Assembly: GCF_023935105.1 (NCBI RefSeq)
Contig: NZ_CP096040.1
Coordinates: 496,001 to 560,000, forward strand
From: Caulobacter segnis
GTDB taxonomy: Bacteria; Pseudomonadota; Alphaproteobacteria; Caulobacterales; Caulobacteraceae
Direction of reading: 5' to 3'
DNA length: 64,000 nt
The translations under genes were made by a program, and so were the position numbers. Shown one piece after another: positions 17,070 through 25,305 of this stretch (positions are counted from its first letter, which is position 1; every line of letters starts with the position of its first letter). The notes below the pieces were generated by a model that saw nothing but the letters and a program-made list of their open reading frames with translations, did no database searches and was not told the DNA's origin.

Positions 17070-18194
17070 TTGGTCAGCATTAATCGCCAATGGTGGGAGC
17101 ACTTGGCTCCCAAGGTGATGCACCGGCGCGCCCGCGAGATCGAAGCACTGCTCCAGGCATGGACCCGGTCGGGATATGGGGCGATGTGGCTAGAGTCTGC
17201 GCGGCAGGAAGGCGGCCTGATCCGTGTAAAGCCAGGACAGAATATTCCCGTCGTCCATATCGTCGGCATCCAAGACCGCCCGATGTTCATCGCGCCTCAG
17301 AAGAAGGTCGAAGAGGGGCACAGGACGGTTTCAGACGACGACGAGAGAATGATGTCCGGGCGCCCCCTGGAAAGCGGCGAGCTGGCAATGCGGCCTCAAA
17401 TCCTGGTGGATTTGATGGACGACCCCGCGCTTTTGAATGCCGCCTTAATGGGCCAGACCTCCGGCCACATCATCGGCGTCAAGCACCCCGCTACGCTCTT
17501 CTCGGCGCCGGCGTGGCTGCTATTGGCGCCGACAGCCTGGCCGAAGAAGGCCTTCGTTCTCTATCAGCACATTTTCGGTTCGGGAAACTCTTACCCAAAT
17601 GACGGCTACTTCTACGTTGGGGTGACGACTCGGTCATGGCAGGCGCGCTGGGCCGAACATCGCCGCGCTATGAACAACGGCAGCCCACTGCTGTTTCACC
17701 GGCGACTTCGCGAGGAGATGGACGCGGGCCGCGTCACCTACATCCATCACAAGGTGATGGGGATTACGGAAGACCTAGAGCAACTCTACGCCACCGAGGA
17801 GTTTCTCGTCGCGGGCCATTGGGACGATCAAAGGCGCCTGAACATGATCCCCGGCGGGAAGTCTGGCCTGAAATATATGCGCGAGCACGGAATGCTTCTC
17901 AGCCGATTGGTCCCCGCGCCGGATGAGCGGGATCGGATCGTGTCTGAGTGGCTGAGAGCTAACCCGCGAAAGGGGCTGCCGGCACCCTGGGTTTCGGAAA
18001 AATGGAAAGACGATGCTTGGGCAGTCGCACAAATTTGCGGTCGTGACGGCAGGCTGTCTGTCGAGCAGGTGCGCGCAATCCGGTCACTAGCTCAAGACCA
18101 CGCGACCGAGGAGATCGCGGATCGTATCGGCGCCCTCAACGCCGATCAGGTTCAACGGGTGCTCGATGGGAAGACTTACACGCGCGTAACCTAG
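17070..18194 (+). CDS. GIY-YIG-like nuclease domain protein
   Basis: A 374-residue protein. I chose the TTG at 17070 because a gagggggagg site lies just upstream. Residues about 165-250 resemble a GIY-YIG nuclease: DGYFYVGVTT (the GIY/YIG pair of strands), then RWAEHRRA with the conserved arginine and histidine, and EEFLVAGH supplying the metal-binding glutamate. It ends in LNMIPGGKSG, as in homing-type members. The region before it (1-160) is unfamiliar. The C-terminal 90 residues look helical, with a possible helix-turn-helix (LSVEQVRAIRSLAQ). This could be a restriction-like, mobile-element or defence nuclease. The match is by eye and distant. Confidence 0.65.
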   Translation: MVSINRQWWEHLAPKVMHRRAREIEALLQAWTRSGYGAMWLESARQEGGLIRVKPGQNIPVVHIVGIQDRPMFIAPQKKVEEGHRTVSDDDERMMSGRPLESGELAMRPQILVDLMDDPALLNAALMGQTSGHIIGVKHPATLFSAPAWLLLAPTAWPKKAFVLYQHIFGSGNSYPNDGYFYVGVTTRSWQARWAEHRRAMNNGSPLLFHRRLREEMDAGRVTYIHHKVMGITEDLEQLYATEEFLVAGHWDDQRRLNMIPGGKSGLKYMREHGMLLSRLVPAPDERDRIVSEWLRANPRKGLPAPWVSEKWKDDAWAVAQICGRDGRLSVEQVRAIRSLAQDHATEEIADRIGALNADQVQRVLDGKTYTRVT

Positions 18195-18372
18195 ACTAGG
18201 CGTCAATCTACATCGCGGCTACGCCCTTTTACGCCACGGTGTCGGCAAAGGACTTCGAAGCCGCCAAGTATACGAGCCGAGGGACTGGTTCCGATAGACG
18301 CTCGCTGCCGGGCAGGCCCCTTGGCGGTCCTTTGCCCATGCTAGGTCGCCCGACTCCAGTTTCTCCGCCTGA

Positions 18373-19341
18373 TCAGCCAAGCACCGAGGACGCCGGTCTG
18401 TAGGGCTCGGCGTATAGGTTCAGCGCAGTGAGCTTAGCCTTGAGGAGTGATGTCAGGCCCACGTGGTTCGACAGGACGGCCCGCAGGTCGATGGCGTCCA
18501 TCAACAGAATGTTCTTTGCCGGGTTTTGCTTCAGAAGATCGACCACATGGTTCGACCAGCCGTTCACCGATAGGAACAGGCCCATAGTTTGCTTTCCCGA
18601 CCGATGAAGCTGTCCGGCTAGACCGTCGAGTTGACGAATATCGGACAACTGCTCGCGCCAGCGGCATTCAGCGATGTAGTGCCAGCCCTCGAACTCGAAG
18701 GCGCCGTCGATCTGCTCGCCACCGCCGTTGCGCCGAAACGCCTTGTGCGCCGGAACACCATGGACATCGAAAAGCCGGACCAGGAGGTTTTCTAGGAAGT
18801 AGCCTCGCTGCTGAGGATCGCCGGTCAGGACCGCTTGATCGAACATCGCCAGAAGCAGGGCGCTTTCCCTGCGGATCATCTCGTTGCGTTCCCGCTTCTG
18901 GCCCAGCACCGCCGCTTCGCGCGCCAACTCAGCCTCCCGACGGCGGCGTTGGACCTCCTGATGTTCGCGCGCGGCCATCTCCTGCAGCGAGCCCACCATC
19001 TCCCGGGCCTTTTGGACGACCGAACGGGCGCGGTACTCGTCTTGTGCAAGGTGGAAATCCTGCCAATCGGCGGCAATCTCGATGATCCGGCGGACGACTT
19101 GGCCCTCCAACTCTAGCTCGCCGAGGGCGTCGAGGACTACAGCGCCGGCTTCTCGCTTCGAGCGCTTCCCATTCGTGGCCGGATCGCGCTCGTTGAGGAA
19201 GCGCTTGATCAGGTCGGCAGGGACACCGGCCGGCACCAGTAACCGTTCCGCCGCCATGCGCTTGATGTTGACCAGCGTAGCGATGGCTTCGAGCGCAAGC
19301 CGCCGGGCGTCTGCGTCAATGAAAGGACTGGCTTCGGACAA
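18373..19341 (-). CDS. Restriction-endonuclease-like (PD-(D/E)XK) protein
   Basis: A 322-residue protein in two parts. Residues 1 to about 165 form a helical region with a strongly charged coiled-coil-like stretch (QEVQRRRREAELARE). The C-terminal part resembles the Mrr/restriction-endonuclease-like nuclease fold: GYFLENLLVRLFDVHG is the leading helix, followed by EQIDGAFEFEGWHYIAECRW. In that segment Asp, Glu and the downstream Arg occupy the places of the D-(x)n-ExK catalytic triad. An Arg in place of Lys is tolerated in some members. It is convergent with the GIY-YIG-like gene. A defence role is plausible but no partner methylase is present. Confidence 0.65.
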   Translation of the reverse strand: MSEASPFIDADARRLALEAIATLVNIKRMAAERLLVPAGVPADLIKRFLNERDPATNGKRSKREAGAVVLDALGELELEGQVVRRIIEIAADWQDFHLAQDEYRARSVVQKAREMVGSLQEMAAREHQEVQRRRREAELAREAAVLGQKRERNEMIRRESALLLAMFDQAVLTGDPQQRGYFLENLLVRLFDVHGVPAHKAFRRNGGGEQIDGAFEFEGWHYIAECRWREQLSDIRQLDGLAGQLHRSGKQTMGLFLSVNGWSNHVVDLLKQNPAKNILLMDAIDLRAVLSNHVGLTSLLKAKLTALNLYAEPYRPASSVLG

Positions 19342-19436
19342 AAGCGGTCGTCACCTATCGTGGCCTAGTTGGCAACGCCAAAGATAGTGACGCTAAGCGC
19401 GTTTGTCGCCTTGATGCACTCACCGTCAGACAAGCG

Positions 19437-19560
19437 TAGTCTAGAGGGCTGCGGCGTAGGCGTAGCTGTCCTCCGTGTTCGATTCTGCGCACCTACCCTT
19501 TTCCGCGAAATTGCATCCCGGAACGCGCTGGGGCCGCCGCAGGTACGACGCCCGCGCGCT
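19437..19560 (+). repeat. Island repeat copy A (diverged)
   Basis: This is the first of six same-orientation copies of a repeat with the conserved core ctagagggctgcggcgtagg and ttcgattctgcgcacctacc. The core runs from 19441 to about 19530. The left hairpin arm and the distal right part are poorly conserved here. It lies between the nuclease-like gene (start 19341) and the secreted protein gene (start 19676). Confidence 0.8.
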
Positions 19561-19675
19561 CTGTCTGACGGCAAAGACAGCTTGCCCCCTCGAAGGGCAG
19601 TTCGCCACAGACTCTCCGGAAGGTTGACCTTGCTGAGAATTGACGCTCCGTTCGAGGCAACTTGGGAGGGGACAA

Positions 19676-20476
19676 ATGTTTCGCACGCTTCTGCTCGCCA
19701 GCGTCGCTGTCAGCCTGGTCACCGGCGCGGCGGCGGCGCCAAAGACGGTGGCCCGTCCCCGCCCCAGACCGGCCCCCGCACCAGCCCCAATCCTGACGCC
19801 GCCGGAACAGGCGATCGTCATGGCCAAGCGCAATCTCGAGCGCGTGACGGCTGATCAGTATGCCGCGCAAGAGCCTCTCGATTCATTTGTGGGCAAGACG
19901 TTCACGATCGAGATCAAGCCGACGACGACCTATTCCGAAGGCGTGCTGGACATCTATCTGCTGACCACGACCATCTATCCGAACGAGAGCGCTGACTTCA
20001 AAGACGCCCATAGATTCGAGAACCATCCCTCCGTCGAGATTCGAGACGTGTCGGCGACAAAGCGGGGGAGTTATGTAGGCCAGAATGCTTTCGGTACCCG
20101 CGTTGCGGTGTCTCGGATCGATCTCGACTACGCGCTTTTGATGTTCGTCAATCGTCCGGAGGACAGCCAGTATCTCGTGCGGGTCCGCCTGCCGGGGCCA
20201 GATGCCAAGGTGCTATCCACGAGTGCCCGAGTGGTCGTGACAGGGAAGATCTCAAGCAGCGACAGCGGAAAGATCGCCGGGTGCGAAACTCGATATTCGG
20301 GAGCCACCATCGATCATCCGACATCCGGCACGGCCCGGAGGTGCTGGGTGGCGGTGGAGCTGCAATCGATGGTGGTCCTCGATAAAGCGGGCGGACGCAT
20401 TCTAGGCCAGTGGACGCCTGAGAGTCCCAAAGCTTCGATTCTGAGTAAACCTGAACCCATCTCGTTCGATCCATAG
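19676..20476 (+). CDS. Exported hypothetical protein with proline-rich linker
   Basis: A 266-residue secreted protein I do not recognise. The ATG at 19676 follows a ggaggggac ribosome-binding site and starts a clear signal peptide (LLLASVAVSLVTGAAAA). After cleavage comes a short Pro/Arg/Ala-rich linker (ARPRPRPAPAPAP), then a beta-rich domain of about 210 residues (GKTFTIEIKPTTTY, NHPSVEIRDV). A cysteine pair (AGCETRYS and ARRCWVAV) could form a disulphide. It is the only gene between repeat copies A and B. Confidence 0.75.
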   Translation: MFRTLLLASVAVSLVTGAAAAPKTVARPRPRPAPAPAPILTPPEQAIVMAKRNLERVTADQYAAQEPLDSFVGKTFTIEIKPTTTYSEGVLDIYLLTTTIYPNESADFKDAHRFENHPSVEIRDVSATKRGSYVGQNAFGTRVAVSRIDLDYALLMFVNRPEDSQYLVRVRLPGPDAKVLSTSARVVVTGKISSSDSGKIAGCETRYSGATIDHPTSGTARRCWVAVELQSMVVLDKAGGRILGQWTPESPKASILSKPEPISFDP

Positions 20477-20545
20477 GCCCAGTCTATTTCGCGATTGATT
20501 GGGGACTCCAGGGCTCTTGAGTTGTCGTCCTTGCGTGGGCGCCAA

Positions 20546-20766
20546 TGGGGGCTTTGACAATCGCCTTCCGTGCCCGAAGCCCCGGCGAGCAAGGCAATTC
20601 GTGCTCTAGAGGGCTGCGGCGTATGCGTAGCTATCCTCCGCATTCGATTCTGCGCACCTACGCCAATCTACGAAATTCTATCCGGGAGCACGCTGGCGCC
20701 GCCGGCAGTACGCCGGCAACCGGACAGGGCGAATGTCTGCGAAGGGTGGTTAGTGGACGTTTGGCG
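20546..20766 (+). repeat. Island repeat copy B (full length)
   Basis: A long copy. A left flank shared with copies E and F (cccgaagccccggcgagca) is followed by a hairpin (gagcaaggcaattcgtgctc), then the core ctagagggctgcggcgtatg and attcgattctgcgcaccta. The right flank gaagggtggttagtgga is shared with copies D and E. It fills most of the 329-base gap between the coding regions ending at 20476 and starting at 20806; I see nothing else in the gap. Confidence 0.85.
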
Positions 20767-20805
20767 GGACAGAGTGCTGGGTGCACTCGCGAGGGAGGAG
20801 GCGGC

Positions 20806-21153
20806 GTGAACAGTAGCGGATTGCTCTACAGCGACGCGGGCATGCTCAGCATCGCGATCTACGTCTTCTGGGGCGGCTGGCTGGTGACCTTGGCCGGGTT
20901 GATCATGTCGATCTTGGTGATGCGCCAGCCGCAGCGCCTAGCCCTGGGCGTCGCGCTGGCGATCGGAAGTCTGGCGCCCTTTGCCTATTTTCAGCTCTGG
21001 GTAACTCTTAAGCGCTTCGCACCAAGCGAACCTAAGTCATCCGACCTTTCGATTTGGCTCGTGGTGGCCGGAATGGCCGGGTGCGTGTTGGCCGCGCCCC
21101 TCGGGGCGCTGGTTCATGTGCTTAGAGCACAGCGACGCGAAAACACCCCATAA
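20806..21153 (+). CDS. Small three-pass membrane protein
   Basis: A 115-residue protein with hydrophobic segments near residues 12-33 (MLSIAIYVFWGGWLVTLAGL), 43-60 and 78-98. It ends in a basic tail (RAQRRENTP) that should lie in the cytoplasm. The start is the GTG at 20806, preceded by a good gagggaggag site. No family is recognised. It follows repeat copy B directly. Confidence 0.65.
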   Translation: MNSSGLLYSDAGMLSIAIYVFWGGWLVTLAGLIMSILVMRQPQRLALGVALAIGSLAPFAYFQLWVTLKRFAPSEPKSSDLSIWLVVAGMAGCVLAAPLGALVHVLRAQRRENTP

Positions 21154-21277
21154 TCTGAAGGTCCGACTAGGGTGGGAAGCGGTCATTGATGGCTCCTGTT
21201 CTTCGAGCATTTCGGCCAGAGTTGCCGCAATGCCGCCCCGACCAGAAGCGATACTCGGCCACTAGCCTAGAACGGGA

Positions 21278-21757
21278 ATGACCATGCCCCTAGGAATACT
21301 GGCGGCAATGCTGCTCTTTTATGCGGCGGACCAAACGATCCCGAAGTCTGCAGCCACACCACAGCCGTGGCCGGCCGCGACCTGTCCCTCCTCAGCGAAG
21401 GGAGAACTGATCCCATTCGAGCAAGTACCCCTTGAGGTTTTGGCCGACCTTCGCCGCGTTGATCCAAAGATTTCGCCGCCAGGCGGACCATTCAATCCAA
21501 GTGACGTGATCGACGGCACCACACCTGGAACGCGGATTATAGCCGTGATGCGCCTCGGTGATCGACTGGCCGCAGCCTATGAAAAAGGCGGCCGGGGATA
21601 CAGCGTCACCGTCGTCACCTATGTGCAAGATCCAGCCACCAAGCACCTCGTTGCGAGCGGCCTGCACACGTTAAGCGGCCGCGATACGCCGCGCGGGTGG
21701 GTGAAGGACGAGGACGCTTGCGCGGCGATGGTGCGCGCCTTGAGTGCCGGTGGGTGA
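21278..21757 (+). CDS. Exported hypothetical protein
   Basis: A 159-residue protein with an N-terminal export signal or anchor (PLGILAAMLLFYAADQ) and a mature part containing two cysteines (ATCPSS and DEDACAAM). A stretch near residues 85-125 looks like a small beta domain ([18 protein letters not shown], then YSVTVVTYVQDP). I know of no family. It lies in the same module as the small membrane protein before it, with 124 bases between them. Confidence 0.65.
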   Translation: MTMPLGILAAMLLFYAADQTIPKSAATPQPWPAATCPSSAKGELIPFEQVPLEVLADLRRVDPKISPPGGPFNPSDVIDGTTPGTRIIAVMRLGDRLAAAYEKGGRGYSVTVVTYVQDPATKHLVASGLHTLSGRDTPRGWVKDEDACAAMVRALSAGG

Positions 21758-21807
21758 AGCTCCCGGAAGCCGCCGCTGTTAAAGTCGGCTCAGGGTGGTT
21801 TGCAGAC

Positions 21808-22062
21808 CTAGGGTGCAAGCTGCACCCAGATGGTCGGAACCTGATACTTTTCCGCCCAAGCCTGAGCAGCAGCCAAGGCGTTCTCAAGTGAGATGTCGTC
21901 CTCGGCGAGCGATCCATATCCCACCCATTCCCCGTCTGCCTTCCATGAACCGCCCGTGCCAAAGAAGCGGCCATCGCCGGAAGCCTCAACTGTCAGCCAA
22001 CGGTGATCGTCGCCGAGGTCGGGCATTTGCTCATCCGATGAGAGGTAGATGACTTCAGCCAT
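21808..22062 (-). CDS. Small acidic hypothetical protein
   Basis: An 84-residue soluble protein (MAEVIYLSSDEQMPD...), acidic and rich in Gly and Trp. It has a central GTGGSWKADGEWVGYGS loop region and a C-terminal helix (LENALAAAQAWAEKY). The composition and codon pattern look like a real gene. Small acidic proteins of this kind often occur as immunity proteins or antitoxins, but nothing here proves that. Confidence 0.55.
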   Translation of the reverse strand: MAEVIYLSSDEQMPDLGDDHRWLTVEASGDGRFFGTGGSWKADGEWVGYGSLAEDDISLENALAAAQAWAEKYQVPTIWVQLAP

Positions 22063-22223
22063 GGTGCAGATCGTGAAGGAGCGCGCCTAGGTCCGCAATG
22101 GGGCGTAAGCGGATCTTGCTTCAACCATCAACGCTCGGGCAACGTACTCTCCCAGATCGTCCGTCTCCAATCTCCGCTGTGGGTGGATGGCAGAATCTAG
22201 ATGCCGAAGACAGCGGAACTGAC

Positions 22224-22859
22224 TCAGTCTGTGGGCTTCCCGCGCTTCCACATGTCCCATCCTTGTCCCAACAACTGCCACAACGGAGGCAGGTCGGCGC
22301 GGCGCAATCCGTTTCGAAAGGCGTTCAGTTCCTGAAGCGCCGAACGAGCTTCCGTGCTGCAACCGATCATCTTGTCCATGGCACGCCTAGCTTTGGGCGA
22401 GTTACGATCGTTCGCGGACATAAAGGTCTCATATCTCGGCTCGAAAAACGCGAATGCGTTCTCCGCTCGTCGCAGCGCGCTAATCACAACGGTGTCTCTG
22501 ACACTGGCATAGGGGAAACGGTCGATCGCCTTTTGAGCCACGGCAAAGCGTTCTTGTCCCAGACGCTCCGAACTCTCGAATGTCTCCCGAGCGTCATCGA
22601 ATACAGAGACGATCTCCACGACGAGTTCGATCGCCGCTGCTGTCACAGCGATCTGATCTTCGCGACGGCGCCGATCGTTCTCGCGGGAAGCGACCCGAGC
22701 CAAGCTGTATGCGACCCACATCGCAGCTATAGAGCCAAAGGCCTGAACCCAACTGGCCATGTCGCTGCTGAAGAGGCCCTTTTTCTGCGCGACAACCGAC
22801 AGAAAGAGCGCAGCGTAGATCAGGGCGCCAACGGCCAGAACTCGGTCGAAGAACTTCAT
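22224..22859 (-). CDS. Hypothetical protein with two N-terminal membrane helices
   Basis: A 211-residue protein. Two hydrophobic segments lie near residues 5-23 (RVLAVGALIYAALFLSVVA) and 34-55 (SWVQAFGSIAAMWVAYSLA). A charged stretch (RENDRRRREDQ) and a long helical cytoplasmic domain with no known motif follow. I used the ATG at 22859 because it starts right before the first helix; the frame stays open further upstream into repeat copy C. This layout is common among unassigned membrane-anchored proteins of mobile elements. Confidence 0.65.
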   Translation of the reverse strand: MKFFDRVLAVGALIYAALFLSVVAQKKGLFSSDMASWVQAFGSIAAMWVAYSLARVASRENDRRRREDQIAVTAAAIELVVEIVSVFDDARETFESSERLGQERFAVAQKAIDRFPYASVRDTVVISALRRAENAFAFFEPRYETFMSANDRNSPKARRAMDKMIGCSTEARSALQELNAFRNGLRRADLPPLWQLLGQGWDMWKRGKPTD

Positions 22860-22915
22860 GAGGGCGACGTTCCCACGATTCCCGCCCTCCGTGCAGCCAC
22901 GCTTTCCGCTCAGAG

Positions 22916-23060
22916 CGCAGCGTGACCGCGGCAGTTGTGGAGGTCGATATCCTCCGCGTTCGGTTCTGCGCACCTACGCTAAACTGCGAAATTGTATCCA
23001 ACAGGACGCCAGCGCCGCCCCGACGCCAAGTGCGCGATCGACGTCCGCGATCGGGTGGCT
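22916..23060 (+). repeat. Island repeat copy C (diverged)
   Basis: A weaker copy retaining atcctccgcgttcggttctg, then cgcacctac, ctgcgaaattgtatcc and gacgccagcgccgcc. The core left arm is replaced by gaccgcggcagttgtggagg. It occupies part of the 367-base gap between the divergent membrane protein genes (starts at 22859 and 23227). The rest of the gap should hold their promoters; no further gene is visible. Confidence 0.65.
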
Positions 23061-23226
23061 AAGCACGCCGCCGCAGTCTACTTCACAGCTCGCGGACCAC
23101 CCGTTTTAAGTAGGTCAGACAACCCAACCGGATTGGGAATGTTTTGAAAGAACACCGTTCTTTGGTAGAGGCTGATGCTGCGCTTCGACCTGCACAGGCG
23201 CCTAGGCGACGCGCGCCGGAGGTCGC

Positions 23227-23889
23227 ATGGGCGTTACCAAGGACATCATCGACCAGACGCCAAGGGCATTCGATCTAGCGGCTGCCTTTTCCAAGGCCCC
23301 CCTAGCAACCTTGCGTGGACCGGTGAAGCTTGGCGACGCGCTCACGCTGCTGGCCGGCGCGCTCTTGACCCTGACCTTCACCTTCATCGTCACTGGGCTG
23401 ATTTGGTTTGCGGTCCTCTACCCGGACGCTTTCAGAGGGCACATGGGTGAAGGACTTAAGGAGGAAATAACGGCCAACTTCGTCATCGGAGGCAGCTTGT
23501 TCTTCGTCGAGTTCTTCTGCGCTCTTCTGACGTCCGTGGTCATTACCGTTGTCGCGCGCCTGTGTGGCGCCGCCTCCGGCGCCAGCCTTTTCGCCAAGGT
23601 CTTGCTCGTCTTCTGCCTGGAGGCGCTCGTCGGCATTCCGTCAGCCGTCTGCGTTTTCGCCGAGGAGGCTTCGACCCAATCCGTGATGATCGCAGTCATC
23701 GCCGTCATTCGCCTAGTTGAAGTAGCCCTGCTTCTCGCGCCATTGATCATTGCCGGACGTCTACGCGGAATTCGACTGGCACTCACCTGGGGCATAGGAG
23801 TGCCAGCTCCCACGGCGATCGTCTTTTTTGTGATTACCGGCATGCATTGGGTGACGCTCGGCCCCTTCCTCGTGAAGTCATGGGACTAA
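23227..23889 (+). CDS. Polytopic membrane protein of unknown function
   Basis: A 220-residue inner-membrane protein with a soluble N-terminus of about 35 residues and five hydrophobic segments: near 38-63, 84-108, 119-139, 150-172 and 187-207. The architecture resembles Yip1-like or other small integral membrane proteins, but no diagnostic motif is present. It is the only gene between repeat copies C and D. Its stop lies just before the hairpin of copy D. Confidence 0.7.
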   Translation: MGVTKDIIDQTPRAFDLAAAFSKAPLATLRGPVKLGDALTLLAGALLTLTFTFIVTGLIWFAVLYPDAFRGHMGEGLKEEITANFVIGGSLFFVEFFCALLTSVVITVVARLCGAASGASLFAKVLLVFCLEALVGIPSAVCVFAEEASTQSVMIAVIAVIRLVEVALLLAPLIIAGRLRGIRLALTWGIGVPAPTAIVFFVITGMHWVTLGPFLVKSWD

Positions 23890-23891
23890 CC

Positions 23892-24070
23892 TGGCGAGCA
23901 CGACAATTCGCGCTCTAGAGGGCTGCTGCGTAGGCGTAGCTATCCTCCGCGTTCGGTTCTGCGCACCTACCCTTTTCTGCGAAATTGTATCCGGCGCTAC
24001 GCCAGCGCCGTCAGCGGTACGCCGCCAAGCGGGCGCGGTGAACGTCTGTGAAGGGTGGAGAGCGGAACTT
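23892..24070 (+). repeat. Island repeat copy D
   Basis: The hairpin gagcacgacaattcgcgctc leads the core ctagagggctgctgcgtagg and gttcggttctgcgcacctac. The right half follows with ctgcgaaattgtatccgg, gtacgccgccaagcgggcgc and gtgaagggtgg. It starts directly after the stop of the membrane protein gene at 23889. Confidence 0.85.
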
Positions 24071-24084
24071 ACGCGGCGATCCAC

Positions 24085-24399
24085 TCAACTGATGATGCTC
24101 ACCTCGGGCGCATCGCCGGTGTTCCAGGAAAACAGCACCAAGTGCCAAAGCCCAGGCGCTTTCCGCGAGGGGTCGATCAGGCCCTGGGCGCCCGCAGCGT
24201 CCAAGCGCGCCCGGACTGACCATGAACGCGGATTTCCCCCTCTCGCTACCACCTCCTGCCAAGGCGCTATCGCATCTTCCATCAGGACGCCGACAACCTC
24301 ACGCGAAGCCCGATCGCGAAGATCAATGATCCGATCAGCCCTGACCCTGACAGCCAATATCTCCAGACTAGCCGCCCTTACGTCCCTATGAGCATCCAT
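24085..24399 (-). pseudogene. RES-domain toxin remnant (C-terminal part only)
   Basis: A 104-residue frame whose sequence resembles the C-terminal half of RES-domain proteins, which act as NAD+-degrading toxins: RADRIIDLRD, PWQEVVARGG, then GAQGLIDPSR followed by WHLVLFSWN. Full-length RES toxins are about 150-230 residues and carry an arginine and tyrosine/glutamate active site in the first half. That half is missing here, and no Xre-type antitoxin precedes it. It is most likely a decayed remnant, although a shortened functional form cannot be excluded. It lies between repeat copy D and the small exported gene at 24504. Confidence 0.55.
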
Positions 24400-24503
24400 T
24401 AGCGCCGCCGCCGGCGTCTAGACGGGCGCTCAGGCGGCTCGGGCGGTCAATGTTCGCAACGGGTGATTGCGGAAGTGTCCGCATGGCCTAGGCTGGGCCA
24501 GCA

Positions 24504-24830
24504 ATGAAACGAACAAACCTCACAGGGACAACTATCGCTTGGGCCTTGGCGCTTCTCTTTTGTGGCGCAGTACTGCTAGGCGACAGGATCACCTTAGATC
24601 AAAGAGATGCCAGCGTGGTAGCGGCACTTACTGAGCGTGGCTTCAAAGGAGCCAAGGTCGAGAAGGTCAGCATTCTCGGCCGGTTCTGGGTTCCGTGTGG
24701 TCGGGGATTAACAAGCGACGTCAGGCATTGGGTCGCCGCCGAGGCCGACGGGTATGTCTGCGCCTACTGGGGCCAACCCGCGCGAGTTTACGTAGAGCGC
24801 AGAGGTAGGCGGCGCGAAGCTAGTCGTTAG
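24504..24830 (+). CDS. Small exported or anchored hypothetical protein
   Basis: A 108-residue protein with an N-terminal hydrophobic segment (TIAWALALLFCGAVLLG), likely an uncleaved anchor or signal peptide. A beta/alpha domain with ALTERGFKGAKVEKVSILG follows, with two cysteines (VPCGRG and YVCAYW), and the tail is very basic. No family is recognised. Confidence 0.55.
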   Translation: MKRTNLTGTTIAWALALLFCGAVLLGDRITLDQRDASVVAALTERGFKGAKVEKVSILGRFWVPCGRGLTSDVRHWVAAEADGYVCAYWGQPARVYVERRGRRREASR

Positions 24831-24881
24831 GTCCGCAACGGGTCGAAAGTGGTCATCAGCCATAGGCCAGACCGGCGACAG

Positions 24882-24915
24882 TTTCAGCGCCGGCGCCAAT
24901 GACCGCTCACGACCC
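24882..24915 (+). repeat. Short island repeat 2, copy 1
   Basis: A 34-base stretch, tttcagcgccggcgccaatg followed by accgctcacgaccc, recurs at 26487-26520 with three or fewer differences. Just upstream is a related decaying motif (gtccgcaacgggtcgaaagt) that also recurs loosely near 22087 and 24449. The function is unknown. Confidence 0.6.
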
Positions 24916-24952
24916 ATGGCGGACCTTCCCCACGGTCGGATAACATCCGCGT

Positions 24953-25297
24953 ATGAGCAATCTCGAACAGCAAATCAGGGACGGCGTGACTCGTCTCAGC
25001 ACATTGCCGGATTTCCGTGAGGACCTTTGGCTGACGTTGTATCTCGCTGGGCAGCCGGAAGACCTCGCTGAGTTGGCTCGCCAGCTTTCGGCAGATGGGT
25101 GGATCAATGTTGGTGGCAGCGACAGCGGCTTCATCTACCCGAAGAAGCCAGCTCGAAATCACGGCGATGACATTGTCGAGCTAACGCTCCGTACGTCGGA
25201 GCTTTGCCGCCACCACGCTGTCGAACTCCTCACGATTGACGCCGACACGAGCGCCGAGGTTGATCGCTCGAAATTCGTCACGCTGTTTCAAGCTTAG
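24953..25297 (+). CDS. Small acidic hypothetical protein
   Basis: A 114-residue soluble protein. The pattern of a strand (LWLTLYLAGQ), a helix (PEDLAELARQLSADGW), a loop (GGSDSGFIYPKK) and a final beta strand and helix is reminiscent of the RraB-like ferredoxin-fold regulators, but the match is too weak to name. It could equally be an immunity-type protein. It ends just before the 445-base duplicated segment. Confidence 0.55.
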   Translation: MSNLEQQIRDGVTRLSTLPDFREDLWLTLYLAGQPEDLAELARQLSADGWINVGGSDSGFIYPKKPARNHGDDIVELTLRTSELCRHHAVELLTIDADTSAEVDRSKFVTLFQA

Positions 25298-25305
25298 GTC
25301 CGGCA

